Below, piece after piece: positions 25,483 to 34,040 of a stretch of 64,000 nt of DNA. Within the stretch, counting starts at the first letter, position 1. Each line of letters begins with the position of its first letter. The notes beneath the pieces were generated by a model. It searched no databases. It was not told the DNA's origin and saw only the letters and a list, made by a program, of their open reading frames with translations. The stretch is from Ostreococcus mediterraneus (taxonomy: Eukaryota; Chlorophyta; Mamiellophyceae; Mamiellales; Bathycoccaceae), in assembly GCA_012295225.1 (NCBI GenBank), contig WMKK01000017.1, positions 310,001 to 374,000 of the forward strand, in the 5' to 3' direction. Both the position numbers and the translations under genes were made by a program.

Positions 25483-27675
25483 CTACTTGGCGTTCGCGTC
25501 TGAAATGTTGCCGAGGAGGGACATCCCGGATCGGTCTTCGGCGTCTTCCCAGCCCACACCAGAGCATGGATTCGGAGGAATGAGTCCGAGCAAGTCGCGA
25601 CGGTCGAGGATGACGTCGAGATCTTTGTCAGAGATGTCTGCGCTTTGAGGTAAGTCTTCGTCGTTGACGCCGGTGTCGCCCTTGAGGAGGGCGACGAGTT
25701 CGTCGGCGCCGAATTCCTTCTTGCTTTGAGACTTATCTTGCTTGAATTGCCCGCCGGTGACGACGAGCTTTTCGAGAGCGAGCTTACCCGCAGCCTTTTT
25801 CAACATCTTGCCTTCGACAGATTTCGCCGTGGCGAGGCGATAGACGTGCACGGGCTTCGTTTGACCGATTCTGTGCACGCGATCCATCGCCTGTAAATCT
25901 TGGTGCGGGTTCCAATCAGAGTCGTAAATAATAACCGTGTCACCACCGGTGAGATTGATTCCGAGACCGCCAGCGCGAGTGGAAAGTAAGAACACGCCGA
26001 AGTTCGGATCACTGTTGAACTTGGCGATGGCGTCGCGACGATCCTCTTGCTTTACGCTCCCGTCGATGCGGCACACCGGCTCGTTGCGTTGTTGGAAAAA
26101 CGACTCCAACAAATCCAACATTCTCGTCATTTGCGAGAAAATCAGCACCTTGTGGCCGCGAGCGCGAAGTTTCTTCATCAAACGATCGAGTAATTTCATC
26201 TTACCGCATTGCTCGACGAGTTCGTCGGCGGAAGGAAACATGATTGATCCGTCGAGGCCACCCGTGATGAGATCGGGGTGATTGCAATTCTTACGCAACT
26301 GCATGAGCATGTTGTTCACCGCGGTGTGCCCGACTGGAACCGCGCTTCCCGCGGCAAACTTCTCCAACAACTCGGTGATGGTTTTGTTCACCAGCGCGTC
26401 GTTGAACTCGCGCTGCTTGGGGACCATTTGCGCGTAGAGAAGAATTTCTTTCTTGCGCGGCAGCGAGAGCTCGACGTCGCCCTTCAAGCGTCGCAACAAA
26501 AATGGTCTCAAAATACCGTGCAATTTGTTCACCACCTTGGCGCGATGCTCGTGTTCGCTCCGGGTGGTATCCGAATCCGTGATATCCGCCGCATCTTCCT
26601 TACCGATGCTATCGGTAAAGTCAAACCACGATTGAAATTGCGACAACGAACTAAACACGTCGGGGAGCAAAAAATGCAACAGCGACCACAACTCTGGGAG
26701 GTTGTTTTGCAGCGGCGTACCAGTGAGCAACAACTTGTTCCCAGCTGGAATGAATTTCAGCTCACGAATCAGTTTACAATCAAAGTTCTTCAAACGGTGC
26801 CCTTCGTCCACGACCAAATACTTGAAGTTGTACTTTTGCAAAAACTTGCGATCCGCCATCACGACTTCGTACGACGTGACGATGACGGGGAACTCTGGCT
26901 TGATTGGCGTCGACGTCGGCAAGTGCGCCATGCGCTTCTCCGCGCGTTCTTGTCGACTCCCGTGATATAAAATCACGGGAATATCCGGCGTCCATCGCTG
27001 AAACTCGCTCACCCAGTTTGACAACGTGCTCAACGGTCCGATGACCAAGTACGGTCCCAAAATCCCCTTGGAGCGCAGGTGACTTAAGAACCCAATCGTC
27101 TGCACCGTCTTCCCGAGACCCATCTGATCGGCCAAAATCCCATTCAAACCATTCTGATACAACGAAATCAACCACTTCACACCCTTCAATTGATAATCAC
27201 GCATCGAACCAGACATGAGCGGTAAAAACGCCTTGGTCGCCGCGAGCTCCTCCGCCTCTGTCATCTTCTTCTTCTTCTTCTTCACCCCGGTCGGATTACC
27301 ATCTGCATCCACCTCTTCATCCAACGTATCCATCTGTTCACTTAAGAACTGACTATAAATCGTCGTCTGATCCAAAAGCGCATCGAGCTGCTTAAACTTC
27401 TTATCATCCAACGGCCCAGCCCCGGCGCTCGCCTCGGCGTCCCGACGTCGCGCCTCCTCCTCTTCCCTCGCCCGCGCCTTCGTGAGCTCCTCCTCCGCCG
27501 CCAACGCATCGGCATCGAGCCCAGTGAGTGCGGCACCGGTAAGATCATCATACGACGCCTCCGCCGACGTCGATTGCGCGTTCGCCAACGCGTGCACCGT
27601 CGTCGTCACCGACGCATTCTCCTCGACGTCATCCGCGACGTCAACCTTTTTAGCCTTCTTATTCGCCGGTTCCAT
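25483..27675 (-). CDS. DDM1: SNF2 chromatin remodeller DDM1/LSH (HELLS)
   Basis: 730 aa. A short charged N-terminus contains a nuclear signal (NKKAKKV). The SNF2 core starts at about residue 160 with MRDYQLKGVKWLISLYQNGL. Motif I is LADQMGLGKT, which keeps the Gln seen in plant DDM1, and motif II is VVDEGHRLKN. The helicase C lobe has KVLIFSQMTRMLDLLESFF, RIDGSVKQEDR and DRVHRIGQTKPVHVYRL. The C-terminal segment GKLALEKLVVTGGQFKQDK is also DDM1-like. DDM1 is required for DNA methylation and transposon silencing in plants by opening linker-histone chromatin. Its presence implies a DNA-methylation system in this alga. It is divergent from MinE. Confidence 0.93.
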   Translation of the reverse strand: MEPANKKAKKVDVADDVEENASVTTTVHALANAQSTSAEASYDDLTGAALTGLDADALAAEEELTKARAREEEEARRRDAEASAGAGPLDDKKFKQLDALLDQTTIYSQFLSEQMDTLDEEVDADGNPTGVKKKKKKMTEAEELAATKAFLPLMSGSMRDYQLKGVKWLISLYQNGLNGILADQMGLGKTVQTIGFLSHLRSKGILGPYLVIGPLSTLSNWVSEFQRWTPDIPVILYHGSRQERAEKRMAHLPTSTPIKPEFPVIVTSYEVVMADRKFLQKYNFKYLVVDEGHRLKNFDCKLIRELKFIPAGNKLLLTGTPLQNNLPELWSLLHFLLPDVFSSLSQFQSWFDFTDSIGKEDAADITDSDTTRSEHEHRAKVVNKLHGILRPFLLRRLKGDVELSLPRKKEILLYAQMVPKQREFNDALVNKTITELLEKFAAGSAVPVGHTAVNNMLMQLRKNCNHPDLITGGLDGSIMFPSADELVEQCGKMKLLDRLMKKLRARGHKVLIFSQMTRMLDLLESFFQQRNEPVCRIDGSVKQEDRRDAIAKFNSDPNFGVFLLSTRAGGLGINLTGGDTVIIYDSDWNPHQDLQAMDRVHRIGQTKPVHVYRLATAKSVEGKMLKKAAGKLALEKLVVTGGQFKQDKSQSKKEFGADELVALLKGDTGVNDEDLPQSADISDKDLDVILDRRDLLGLIPPNPCSGVGWEDAEDRSGMSLLGNISDANAK

Positions 27676-28023
27676 CCCTCGCGTCGCGTCCGCGTGCGAT
27701 TATATACACACAACGATGCGCACGGCGGCGACGTGCGATGCTCCGCGCGGCGATTCGCGCGTCGCGGTCTGCCGGCGCGCGAACGATGGCGAACGCGCTG
27801 ATGTGATTGGTGTGCCTCGTGCTCCGAGAGAATGTAAAAATTCAAAATCGACCAATCATGACTCAAGAACGAGTCCCTCGAATTCTGATCAGACACAGTC
27901 GTTGATGTCGCAATCGTACACGCGTTGACCGCGCCGCTCGGCACAGCTCCGCGCGCGCGAGCGCCCGCACGCCCACGCGCGGTTTCGTATTCTTTGATAC
28001 CGTATCACGCCGCGCGAGCGACG
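27676..28023. promoter_or_regulatory. Bidirectional 5' region, DDM1 and MinE
   Basis: This 348-bp region lies between divergent starts. It carries one copy of the recurring module at 27850-27878. Sequence near DDM1 is GC-rich and the middle (27830-27900) is AT-rich. No protein-coding frame stands out. Confidence 0.6.
27850..27878 (+). promoter_or_regulatory. CCAAT/TGACTCA module, copy 2
   Basis: GACCAATCATGACTCAA at 27850-27866 is followed after 4 nt by GAGTCCCT at 27871-27878. It sits about 150 bp before the MinE start and 175 bp before the DDM1 start, a position suited to an upstream promoter element. Confidence 0.6.
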
Positions 28024-28599
28024 ATGATGTCGATGACGACGACGACGCTGCGCGCGCGATCGACACCGTGCGATCGGATGGTGATGATGCGATCGGCGTC
28101 GTGTTCGGTGGTCCCGCGCGCGTCGTCGTCGTCGTTCCCGTCGTCATCGCACCGCGTGCGATCTCGTGCGATCGCCCGCGCGCGTATGTTTGCCGACGCG
28201 GACTCTGATCCTCGTCAAGCTGAGGCGCAGGAGACGTTTTGGGGCAAGATGAAGATGGCGTATAGAATCTTCTTCCCGCCGAGCGCCGAGGACACGGCGC
28301 GACAAGAGGCGAAGAAGCGCTTACGGATGATCCTAGTCGCTGATCGATGTACGATGAATGAGGATTCTATGGATGAGATGAAGATGCGGATCGTTGAGGT
28401 GGTTGGGCAGTTTGTTGATTTGGACGAGCAGCAAAGCGTGGACGTGTCCATGGAGACGGATGCGGAGCTCGGGACGATGTACGCGGTATCGATTCCGGTG
28501 AAGCGCGTCAAGGCGGAATATGATGCGGAGAACGATGCGTATATGGTTGGTGCGCAGTTTGTGTACGATGATGAAGGGATTTGGAACGATGACAACTAG
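28024..28599 (+). CDS. minE: Plastid division factor MinE
   Basis: 191 aa from the ATG at 28024. The first 55 residues are rich in Ser, Arg and Thr and look like a transit peptide. The MinE region begins around residue 75: AKKRLRMILVADRCTMNEDS, KMRIVEVVGQFVDLDEQQSV and a final VSIPVKRV. MinE drives MinD off the membrane and so places the FtsZ ring at the middle of the plastid. The length with transit peptide is normal for plant and algal MinE. The tail (YDAENDAYMVGAQFVYDDEG) is acidic and longer than in bacteria. Confidence 0.94.
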   Translation: MMSMTTTTLRARSTPCDRMVMMRSASCSVVPRASSSSFPSSSHRVRSRAIARARMFADADSDPRQAEAQETFWGKMKMAYRIFFPPSAEDTARQEAKKRLRMILVADRCTMNEDSMDEMKMRIVEVVGQFVDLDEQQSVDVSMETDAELGTMYAVSIPVKRVKAEYDAENDAYMVGAQFVYDDEGIWNDDN

Positions 28600-28866
28600 G
28601 TTGGTTGGTTTTCACGCCGCGTCGAGGATGACGACGCCAAAAAACGTCGCCTTCGCGCGCGCGCGCGCCAGTCGGTTGGTTTGGAAAGATGAGAGAATAG
28701 CTTTGATCTTTCATCACCAACTGACGAATGAAGGCGCACCGTGCGCGCGGACGCACATGTACACAGCACAACGCACACTAAAGAACACACGACACTATTG
28801 AACGAAACGCCGAGCGTTTACATACTTTGCTTATTTGTTATACGACGCTCAGCTTCACTTCTCAAC

Positions 28867-29454
28867 ATGCCCACTTCCGCGCTCGGCGTGAGCGCCAACG
28901 CCGATCCGAGCCAATGGCACGGGTCGTTCGATTGCGCGCAGTGCTCACGCACGTCGCTTCCCGCGATGGAATTCAGCGCCAAGATGCAACAAAAACGCCG
29001 AGCCGACGTGCGTGCCAGCATAAAGTGTAAACGTTGCGTCGAGAGCGCTCAAGCCGCCGAACGCGCGCTGTCGGCGATGCGCATCGCAGACGACGACGGG
29101 ACGTTGTATGCGTGTTCGGTGTGTAAGGTTGAGAAGCCCGCGTCGGGGTTTTCGCGCGCGCAGTTAAATAGCAAGTCGGCAGACGCGAGGCGGTGCTCGA
29201 CGTGTCGGGACGCCGAGGCGGCGAACGCGGCGACGAACGCGGACGCAAAGGTGCAAGCGGTGCTGCGCGACGCTCGGGCGGCGAGTGCAAAGGCAGATGC
29301 GACGTTGGCGGACTTTGCGCGAGAGGCGGCGTTGGAGGCGGAGCTGGTCACGGGACTCAAACCAAAGAAAATCAGCGGCGGGCGCGGACGTGGACGTGGA
29401 CGCGGAGCGAATCCGAATAGCATGCTCGGCCGCGGCCGGGGTGGGCGGGCGTAA
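28867..29454 (+). CDS. Stc1-like double zinc-finger protein with RG-rich tail
   Basis: 195 aa from the ATG at 28867. Two similar zinc modules are seen: FDCAQCSRTSLPAMEFS with a later KCKRC, and YACSVCKVEKPASGF with a later RRCSTC. The C-x2-C, xxFS, C-x2-C layout resembles the Stc1 domain, found in fission yeast as a bridge between RNAi and heterochromatin factors and present in many uncharacterised fungal and algal proteins. An Ala-rich helical stretch (about 120-160) leads to a GRGRGRGRG tail, which usually binds RNA. No function is known for the algal proteins. Proximity to DDM1 (1.2 kb) may be chance. Confidence 0.6.
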   Translation: MPTSALGVSANADPSQWHGSFDCAQCSRTSLPAMEFSAKMQQKRRADVRASIKCKRCVESAQAAERALSAMRIADDDGTLYACSVCKVEKPASGFSRAQLNSKSADARRCSTCRDAEAANAATNADAKVQAVLRDARAASAKADATLADFAREAALEAELVTGLKPKKISGGRGRGRGRGANPNSMLGRGRGGRA

Positions 29455-29501
29455 ATTAGTTCTACAACATGTAATAACAATCTGTGCTAATGCTAGCGCT
29501 A

Positions 29502-31673
29502 TTAGTGGAGGTGACGCTCTCGCTCTTTGGCTTGGCGTCGACGCTGCGCGCGCGCGGATTCGTCGACGCGTTCGTCGGCGTCTCTGGACCAAATGTCAGC
29601 GTAATACCCGCGGTTACTCTGCGACGGCGGCAACGGTCGACGACGGATCGTAGACATGCCGAATCGCCCGCTGTGTTGATATCGACCGGTACCGTCATCC
29701 GGCAGGGCTAGGACGACATCGCCGATGAGCGGCGTCGCGGCGCCGATTTTTTCATTGCGCGGCTTTTGCCGGCCAAACGATGCGGTTTCGTCGTCGTCGT
29801 TGACGTCGTAAGNGAATTTCTTGATGGGTTTCTTGTACTCCACGCCGTATTCGTCACACGTAGTGTAGAATATCTCATCATCGCGATTGTATGCACCGCG
29901 CAAAGCAAAGACGCTGATGAGAATAAACGACACCAGCACGACGACGGAGAACGTCAAAAAGTGCCACACATCCGAACTCAAGCGAACCGCCGCGCGCTTG
30001 TACACGCGCACGTAATCGACATAATGAAACATATCATCCGCACACTGATCCAGGGCGTCGGGCATGCCGAACGGAGACACGGCCGTGTTCAAAATCAAAT
30101 AGAATGGCCACCGCGGAATGATCGGCACGTTGAATTGGGACAACTCGTTCACGACGTGCCCGTCGACGAAAAACGTCAACCTTTCTTTGCTCCATTCCAC
30201 GGCGAACGTGTGGAATCCATCGCTAAAGTCAACTTTGTCATCGAGCGGCGCTGGGTACGCGCTCCGAGCGTAGCCATCAACTCCGCATTCGCCTTGCGGG
30301 GCAAAGTGGTAGCCGGATTCCACCGTCCCGGCGCGCGTCCCCGGACCGCCTCGACCCTTGCCGTACGATTGCATGACATCTATTTGCCCCCCGAGCGGCC
30401 AGCACGCTTGCTTAGGTACACTTGTCGCAGGATTAGGAAGCATCCAGTGCTGAGGCCAAATTCCTGGGCACGTCGTGTCAGGAATTTTAGCCCGGATTTC
30501 CACTCTGCCATACGTTTGCGTAAACGTATCCTTTGTGTCCACCCAGCACGATAAGAATGGATATCCTTCGCCATTCCCACGATTCACGCCCGTCTTGGTA
30601 GCCATGTTCATCACACCCTCGCGCCGCCGCGTGGCGAGCACGAGCGCGCCATCGACAACCTTGCACATATCTGGCGTGTACCACTGCTGCTGACCGCCGT
30701 GACGCTCCAATCCAGGCGCGCTCGCATTCACCTTGGGTTGCCATTTCGTCGTATCCAAAGCATCTCCATCGAATTCATCGCTCCAGCTCAACACCCATCC
30801 ATCGCGACGTTTGGCTTGCGGGCGCACATCCTTTGTAGATCCCGGAACGAGCACGGGAAATCCTCCGTGCGCGCTCGGCGCGAGCGCGCCGCTCGCGTGC
30901 CTCGCCGCGTACGCCTCCAACGGTTTTGAAATCACCGGCGCTTGCGACACCGATATAGAAGACGCCGATGGTGATTGCGCGCTACTACGCACACCACGCG
31001 GCGTGCGGTCTACATACGACGCGTCATCGTCGTCCTCGCGAGCGATATCGACGCCCAAACCAGACGAAGACGCCTCGTCCTCGTATTCCGCTTCGAGCGC
31101 CGCGCGCATCGCCGCGAGCGCGTCATCCGGTCGCGTCGGCTCCACGCGCGCCACTCCTAGCGCCGCAAACCTCCGCGTACCCGTCTTCTGTGTTTTGCTA
31201 TCGTCCTCTTCGTCGCCCGCGTCTTCGTCCTCCACCGACCCCTCGGCGAGCACGTCTGGATCATCCTCGCTCTCGTCACCCACAATCCTCGCCAACGCCT
31301 CGTCATCCATCACACCAAACGCAGACATACCCGCTATATCCTCACTCGTCACTCGCACATCGCGCACGGCATCACCGCCGTACGCGCCCTCGTCCTCGCG
31401 CCTCGCGGTCGACCATTTGGTGTTGACACCCAATCCCCCACTCGCCTCGCCCGCCATCGCCGTCCGCGCCGCCACCGCGCACGCGCTCGCGACAATCAAC
31501 GCACACCACGCGCGTGCGCGCGTTCTCCCGTCGCCTCGCGCGCGTCCTCGCGCGCCACACCACGCCACAGCGTCGGTTCGATGCATCGTTTCCGATGGCA
31601 TCATCGGCGCCGATGTCGACGGGGCGTCGTCGCGCCGACCGCGATCGGGCGGCTCCGCGCGCGCGCGATCCAT
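29502..31673 (-). CDS. Membrane GH16 (Kre6/laminarinase-like) protein lacking both catalytic Glu
   Basis: 723 aa from the ATG at 31673. A hydrophobic N-terminal segment (ARAWCALIVASACAVAARTA) acts as signal or anchor. A long acidic region follows, then the GH16 jelly roll (about 285-590; VLSWSDEFDGDALDTTKW, TYGRVEIRAKIPDT). A second membrane segment (FLTFSVVVLVSFILISVFAL) precedes a cytosolic tail. The active-site motif, normally E-x-D-x-x-E, reads Q-x-D-x-x-Q (WPLGGQIDVMQSYG), with CAA codons at 30384-30386 and 30369-30371. Normal hydrolysis is therefore unlikely; glucan binding is more plausible. One base (29813) is called N inside the tail. The frame extends upstream to 31988 but includes promoter motifs, so I prefer 31673. 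Confidence 0.85.
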   Translation of the reverse strand: MDRARAEPPDRGRRDDAPSTSAPMMPSETMHRTDAVAWCGARGRARGDGRTRARAWCALIVASACAVAARTAMAGEASGGLGVNTKWSTARREDEGAYGGDAVRDVRVTSEDIAGMSAFGVMDDEALARIVGDESEDDPDVLAEGSVEDEDAGDEEDDSKTQKTGTRRFAALGVARVEPTRPDDALAAMRAALEAEYEDEASSSGLGVDIAREDDDDASYVDRTPRGVRSSAQSPSASSISVSQAPVISKPLEAYAARHASGALAPSAHGGFPVLVPGSTKDVRPQAKRRDGWVLSWSDEFDGDALDTTKWQPKVNASAPGLERHGGQQQWYTPDMCKVVDGALVLATRRREGVMNMATKTGVNRGNGEGYPFLSCWVDTKDTFTQTYGRVEIRAKIPDTTCPGIWPQHWMLPNPATSVPKQACWPLGGQIDVMQSYGKGRGGPGTRAGTVESGYHFAPQGECGVDGYARSAYPAPLDDKVDFSDGFHTFAVEWSKERLTFFVDGHVVNELSQFNVPIIPRWPFYLILNTAVSPFGMPDALDQCADDMFHYVDYVRVYKRAAVRLSSDVWHFLTFSVVVLVSFILISVFALRGAYNRDDEIFYTTCDEYGVEYKKPIKKFXYDVNDDDETASFGRQKPRNEKIGAATPLIGDVVLALPDDGTGRYQHSGRFGMSTIRRRPLPPSQSNRGYYADIWSRDADERVDESARAQRRRQAKERERHLH

Positions 31674-31803
31674 CGCGCGCGACGACGACGACCGCGACCG
31701 CGACCGCGACCGCGACGACGTCCGCGACGGCGACGGCGACCGGGCGTGCGGCGCGTGACTCTGACGCGGGCGCCAACACCCCGAACCGAACACAAAAGCC
31801 AGT

Positions 31804-31862
31804 GACCAATCACGACCCCAAAGAACACCGAGTCCCTCTGCGTTTGACCAATCATGACTCAA
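31804..31862 (+). promoter_or_regulatory. CCAAT/TGACTCA module, tandem copies 3 and 4
   Basis: GACCAATCACGACCCCA (31804-31820), then GAGTCCCT (31830-31837), then GACCAATCATGACTCAA (31846-31862). The order and spacing of GAGTCCCT and the second CCAAT word are nearly the same as at 21938-21970. Confidence 0.65.
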
Positions 31863-31923
31863 TAAACACGGCCGCGTATGTACCCACACATATACGTATC
31901 CGTGTATGTACCCACCCATGGCC

Positions 31924-31939
31924 TGGTCGTGATTGGTCG
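31924..31939 (-). promoter_or_regulatory. Inverted CCAATCACGACC copy
   Basis: On the minus strand this reads TCGACCAATCACGACC, matching the first word of the tandem copy at 31804. It faces the direct copies across about 60 bp. Confidence 0.5.
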
Positions 31940-32086
31940 ATTGTATTCGAGCACGAAACCCACGGCGATGCGGCGCGATCGGCCTCACAAATCAACGTTT
32001 GCCCTTTGTCGTCGACGTCAGCGGTGTTTGAAAACACTTAAGAAGGCTCACACAGACACATCACCAGGCAACGCACAACTGTAATC

Positions 32087-32558
32087 ATGGCTCCCAAGCA
32101 AGGATCTAAGAAGGCTGCCGAGGGCATGAACTCGCGCATTCAGCTCGTCATGCGCTCTGGGCGCTACACCCTCGGGTACAAGTCGACGTTGAAGACGCTT
32201 CGCCGCGGACAATCCAAGTTGGTGTTGATCTCCAACAACTGCCCGGCGTTGAGAAAGTCTGAGATTGAGTACTATGCGATGTTGGCGAAGACTGGTGTGC
32301 ACCACTACGCTGGAAGTACGTGTGATTGATTGACTCGCGAGCGACGCGCGGCAAAGCCCTAGACGCGACGACGAATTGCGCGCGCGAGTGAATGCGTCTC
32401 GCGCGAACTCGAGACTGACTGCTGCGTGTTTTATGTACGTGCGAATCGTAGACAACGTTGACCTCGGTACGGCGTGCGGTCGTTACTACCGCGTGTCTTG
32501 CATGTCTGTCACCGACCCGGGTGACTCTGACATTGTCAAGGATGAACCGTCGGCGTAA
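32087..32558 (+). CDS. RPL30: 60S ribosomal protein eL30, two exons
   Basis: Exon 1 32087-32315, intron 32316-32451 (GTACGT...GTAG, with CTGAC near 32415), exon 2 32452-32558; 111 aa. Joining exon ends gives [20 protein letters not shown], the conserved eL30 sequence, so the splice sites are firm. The N-terminal half contains [20 protein letters not shown] and [20 protein letters not shown]. eL30 binds kink-turn RNA in the large subunit, and in yeast it represses splicing of its own transcript. Whether the intron here serves such feedback is unknown. The start is 5 kb from no other ribosomal gene. A TGTAA word at 32620 may be the polyadenylation signal used in green algae. Confidence 0.96.
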
Positions 32559-32912
32559 GCGTCCTTTTAAGATTCTCGCGGTTTAGGAGCCGCGAGCCGA
32601 ATTGACCTGTGGAGGTTCTTGTAATGATTATCGACACAAGCATTCGTATTATTGGATCGAGATGGTGCTTCTAGTAGGTTGCAATCGCAGCAGCAGCGGT
32701 TCGCGCTTGGCGGTGGGTGATGACGAATCTTGTACCTGGTCTTCTTTCGATTGACGCGAGCCGTTTCGGCGGTTCGATGAAAAGAATATCCGCTTTCGTA
32801 CTATCGGAACCCAACGACAAGGACGCCGGCCGTGATGCTGTCGGTGAATTCCAAGGGGCATGACCACATGATGCGCGAGCATTTTTCATTTTTTCTTCGT
32901 TACAACGTTTGT
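32559..32912. other. Convergent region, eL30 and hydrolase; hairpin and small frames
   Basis: Just after the eL30 stop a perfect 7-bp stem (CTCGCGG 32575-32581, CCGCGAG 32590-32596) with an 8-nt loop occurs, followed by a TGTAA word at 32620. Two overlapping open frames lie in 32671-32889: a plus-strand 61-codon frame that begins after an AG (32678-32863) and a minus-strand 72-codon ATG frame (32671-32889). Neither resembles a known protein. They cannot both be real, and possibly neither is. Confidence 0.4.
32575..32596 (+). other. Stem-loop in eL30 3' region
   Basis: CTCGCGG and CCGCGAG pair over 7 bp with an 8-nt loop. It lies 17 nt past the eL30 stop and so probably in its 3' UTR. Confidence 0.55.
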
Positions 32913-34004
32913 TTACGCGTTCGCGGGCGAGTACTCGCGCATGAAATCTTCGAGCAATGCGTTTACTAATTCAGGCGCTTCGTCTTGCGGACAGTGTCCG
33001 ACGCCCTTTAAGGGAATAAATTTATCAGCGTATTGCGCGTAGAGCTTACGACCTTCATTGATGTTCTCCCACGGGTCTTTATCTCCCCAAAACATGCGCA
33101 CCGGCGGCGCGCACTTTGGCAACAAATCTTCTGGTAACGGACCGCCAGAGTAGGAAATAAAGTCCAAAAACACCTCTGCCGCGCCTTGGCGTAAACCAGG
33201 AGTTAAAATCGCTTCTACTAATTCATCCGTGACTTGCTCAGAGTCTCCGTAGGCTTCTTTTAAGATTTTCTTCACGGTGTCCGCCTTGGCGACGGTGCCG
33301 AAAAATTGGCGTCCTATGGACGTCTCGCGCAACGTACGCTGTAACGCACTCACAAACGGTCTCATAAACGCCGGCTGCTTAGTGGTGTGCAGTCCACGCA
33401 ATGAAATATTCATCAATACGACCCCACGCACTTTCTCTGGCGCATTTACCGCCGTCTGCAATCCAGCGACGCCGCCGACAGAGTTGCACGCCAAAAAAGC
33501 CGGGCCGCCGACGACTTCATCCATAAAATCCTCCAACTGCTCTGCCCAATTCTCAAAATTATATATCGAATTCTGCTCAACATTCATAGGATTCGGCTTA
33601 TCGCTGTACCCATACCCCAAGAGATCGATCGCATACGTCGGCCGAGTCGCGCCCAACGCGTTGACGTTTCGCCTCCAGTGGTCCGCGTTCCCTCCGAACC
33701 CGTGCACGCACACCACCGGCACCTCCCCCGCGCGATCTTCCCCGCTCAGCGTGTAACGAATCGTGTGACCTCGCCATGTCCACGTGCGCTCGCGCACGCC
33801 GTATCGCGTCGTCGTCGGTGCGGTGGCATCAGCTGCCGAAGCTCGAGATGACGTCGTCGGTGCTCTCGCGTGCCCCGGCGCGCGCGGCGACGGTATCGCG
33901 CGTCGGCGTCGCGCATCGCGCGTCGCACCGGGCGCGCGCGTCGGCCTCGCCGTCGTCGTCGTCGTCGGCGTCGCGCGCGCGCACGGCGTCATCGTGCGCG
34001 TCAT
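32913..34004 (-). CDS. Plastid alpha/beta hydrolase (pheophytinase-like fold)
   Basis: 363 aa from the ATG at 34004 (the frame runs to a GTG at 34034). A Thr/Arg-rich transit peptide of about 60 residues is followed by an alpha/beta hydrolase: VPVVCVHGFGGNADHWRRN (oxyanion region), AIDLLGYGYSDKP, and the nucleophile elbow LACNSVGGVAG with Ser. Acid Asp is probably in FWGDKDPWE and His in KGVGHCPQDEAPE. The cap and flanks resemble plant plastid hydrolases related to pheophytinase, but the substrate cannot be named. It lies divergent from Listerin with 36 bp between start codons. Confidence 0.85.
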   Translation of the reverse strand: MTRTMTPCARATPTTTTTARPTRAPGATRDARRRRAIPSPRAPGHARAPTTSSRASAADATAPTTTRYGVRERTWTWRGHTIRYTLSGEDRAGEVPVVCVHGFGGNADHWRRNVNALGATRPTYAIDLLGYGYSDKPNPMNVEQNSIYNFENWAEQLEDFMDEVVGGPAFLACNSVGGVAGLQTAVNAPEKVRGVVLMNISLRGLHTTKQPAFMRPFVSALQRTLRETSIGRQFFGTVAKADTVKKILKEAYGDSEQVTDELVEAILTPGLRQGAAEVFLDFISYSGGPLPEDLLPKCAPPVRMFWGDKDPWENINEGRKLYAQYADKFIPLKGVGHCPQDEAPELVNALLEDFMREYSPANA

Positions 34005-34040
34005 CGTGCGCGTCGCACAGTGTCGGCATGACACGTCAGA

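Larger units (their letters stand above)
31674..32086. promoter_or_regulatory. Bidirectional 5' region, GH16 protein and eL30
   Basis: This 413-bp region lies between divergent starts. It includes two direct copies and one inverted copy of the GACCAATCA module within 140 bp, an arrangement suited to a strong ribosomal-protein promoter. A frame of the GH16 gene passes through it, but its sequence looks non-coding. The GC-rich (CGACCG)n-like stretch at 31685-31740 is on the GH16 side. Confidence 0.6.

Noticed and set aside
31674-31988. 105-codon upstream extension of the GH16 frame
   Set aside because: It translates the CCAAT modules and CGACCG repeats of the shared promoter, and the signal anchor fits the ATG at 31673.
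32671-32889. 72-codon minus-strand ATG frame after the hydrolase
   Set aside because: It has no family similarity and overlaps an equally good plus-strand frame; kept only as a note in the intergenic entry.
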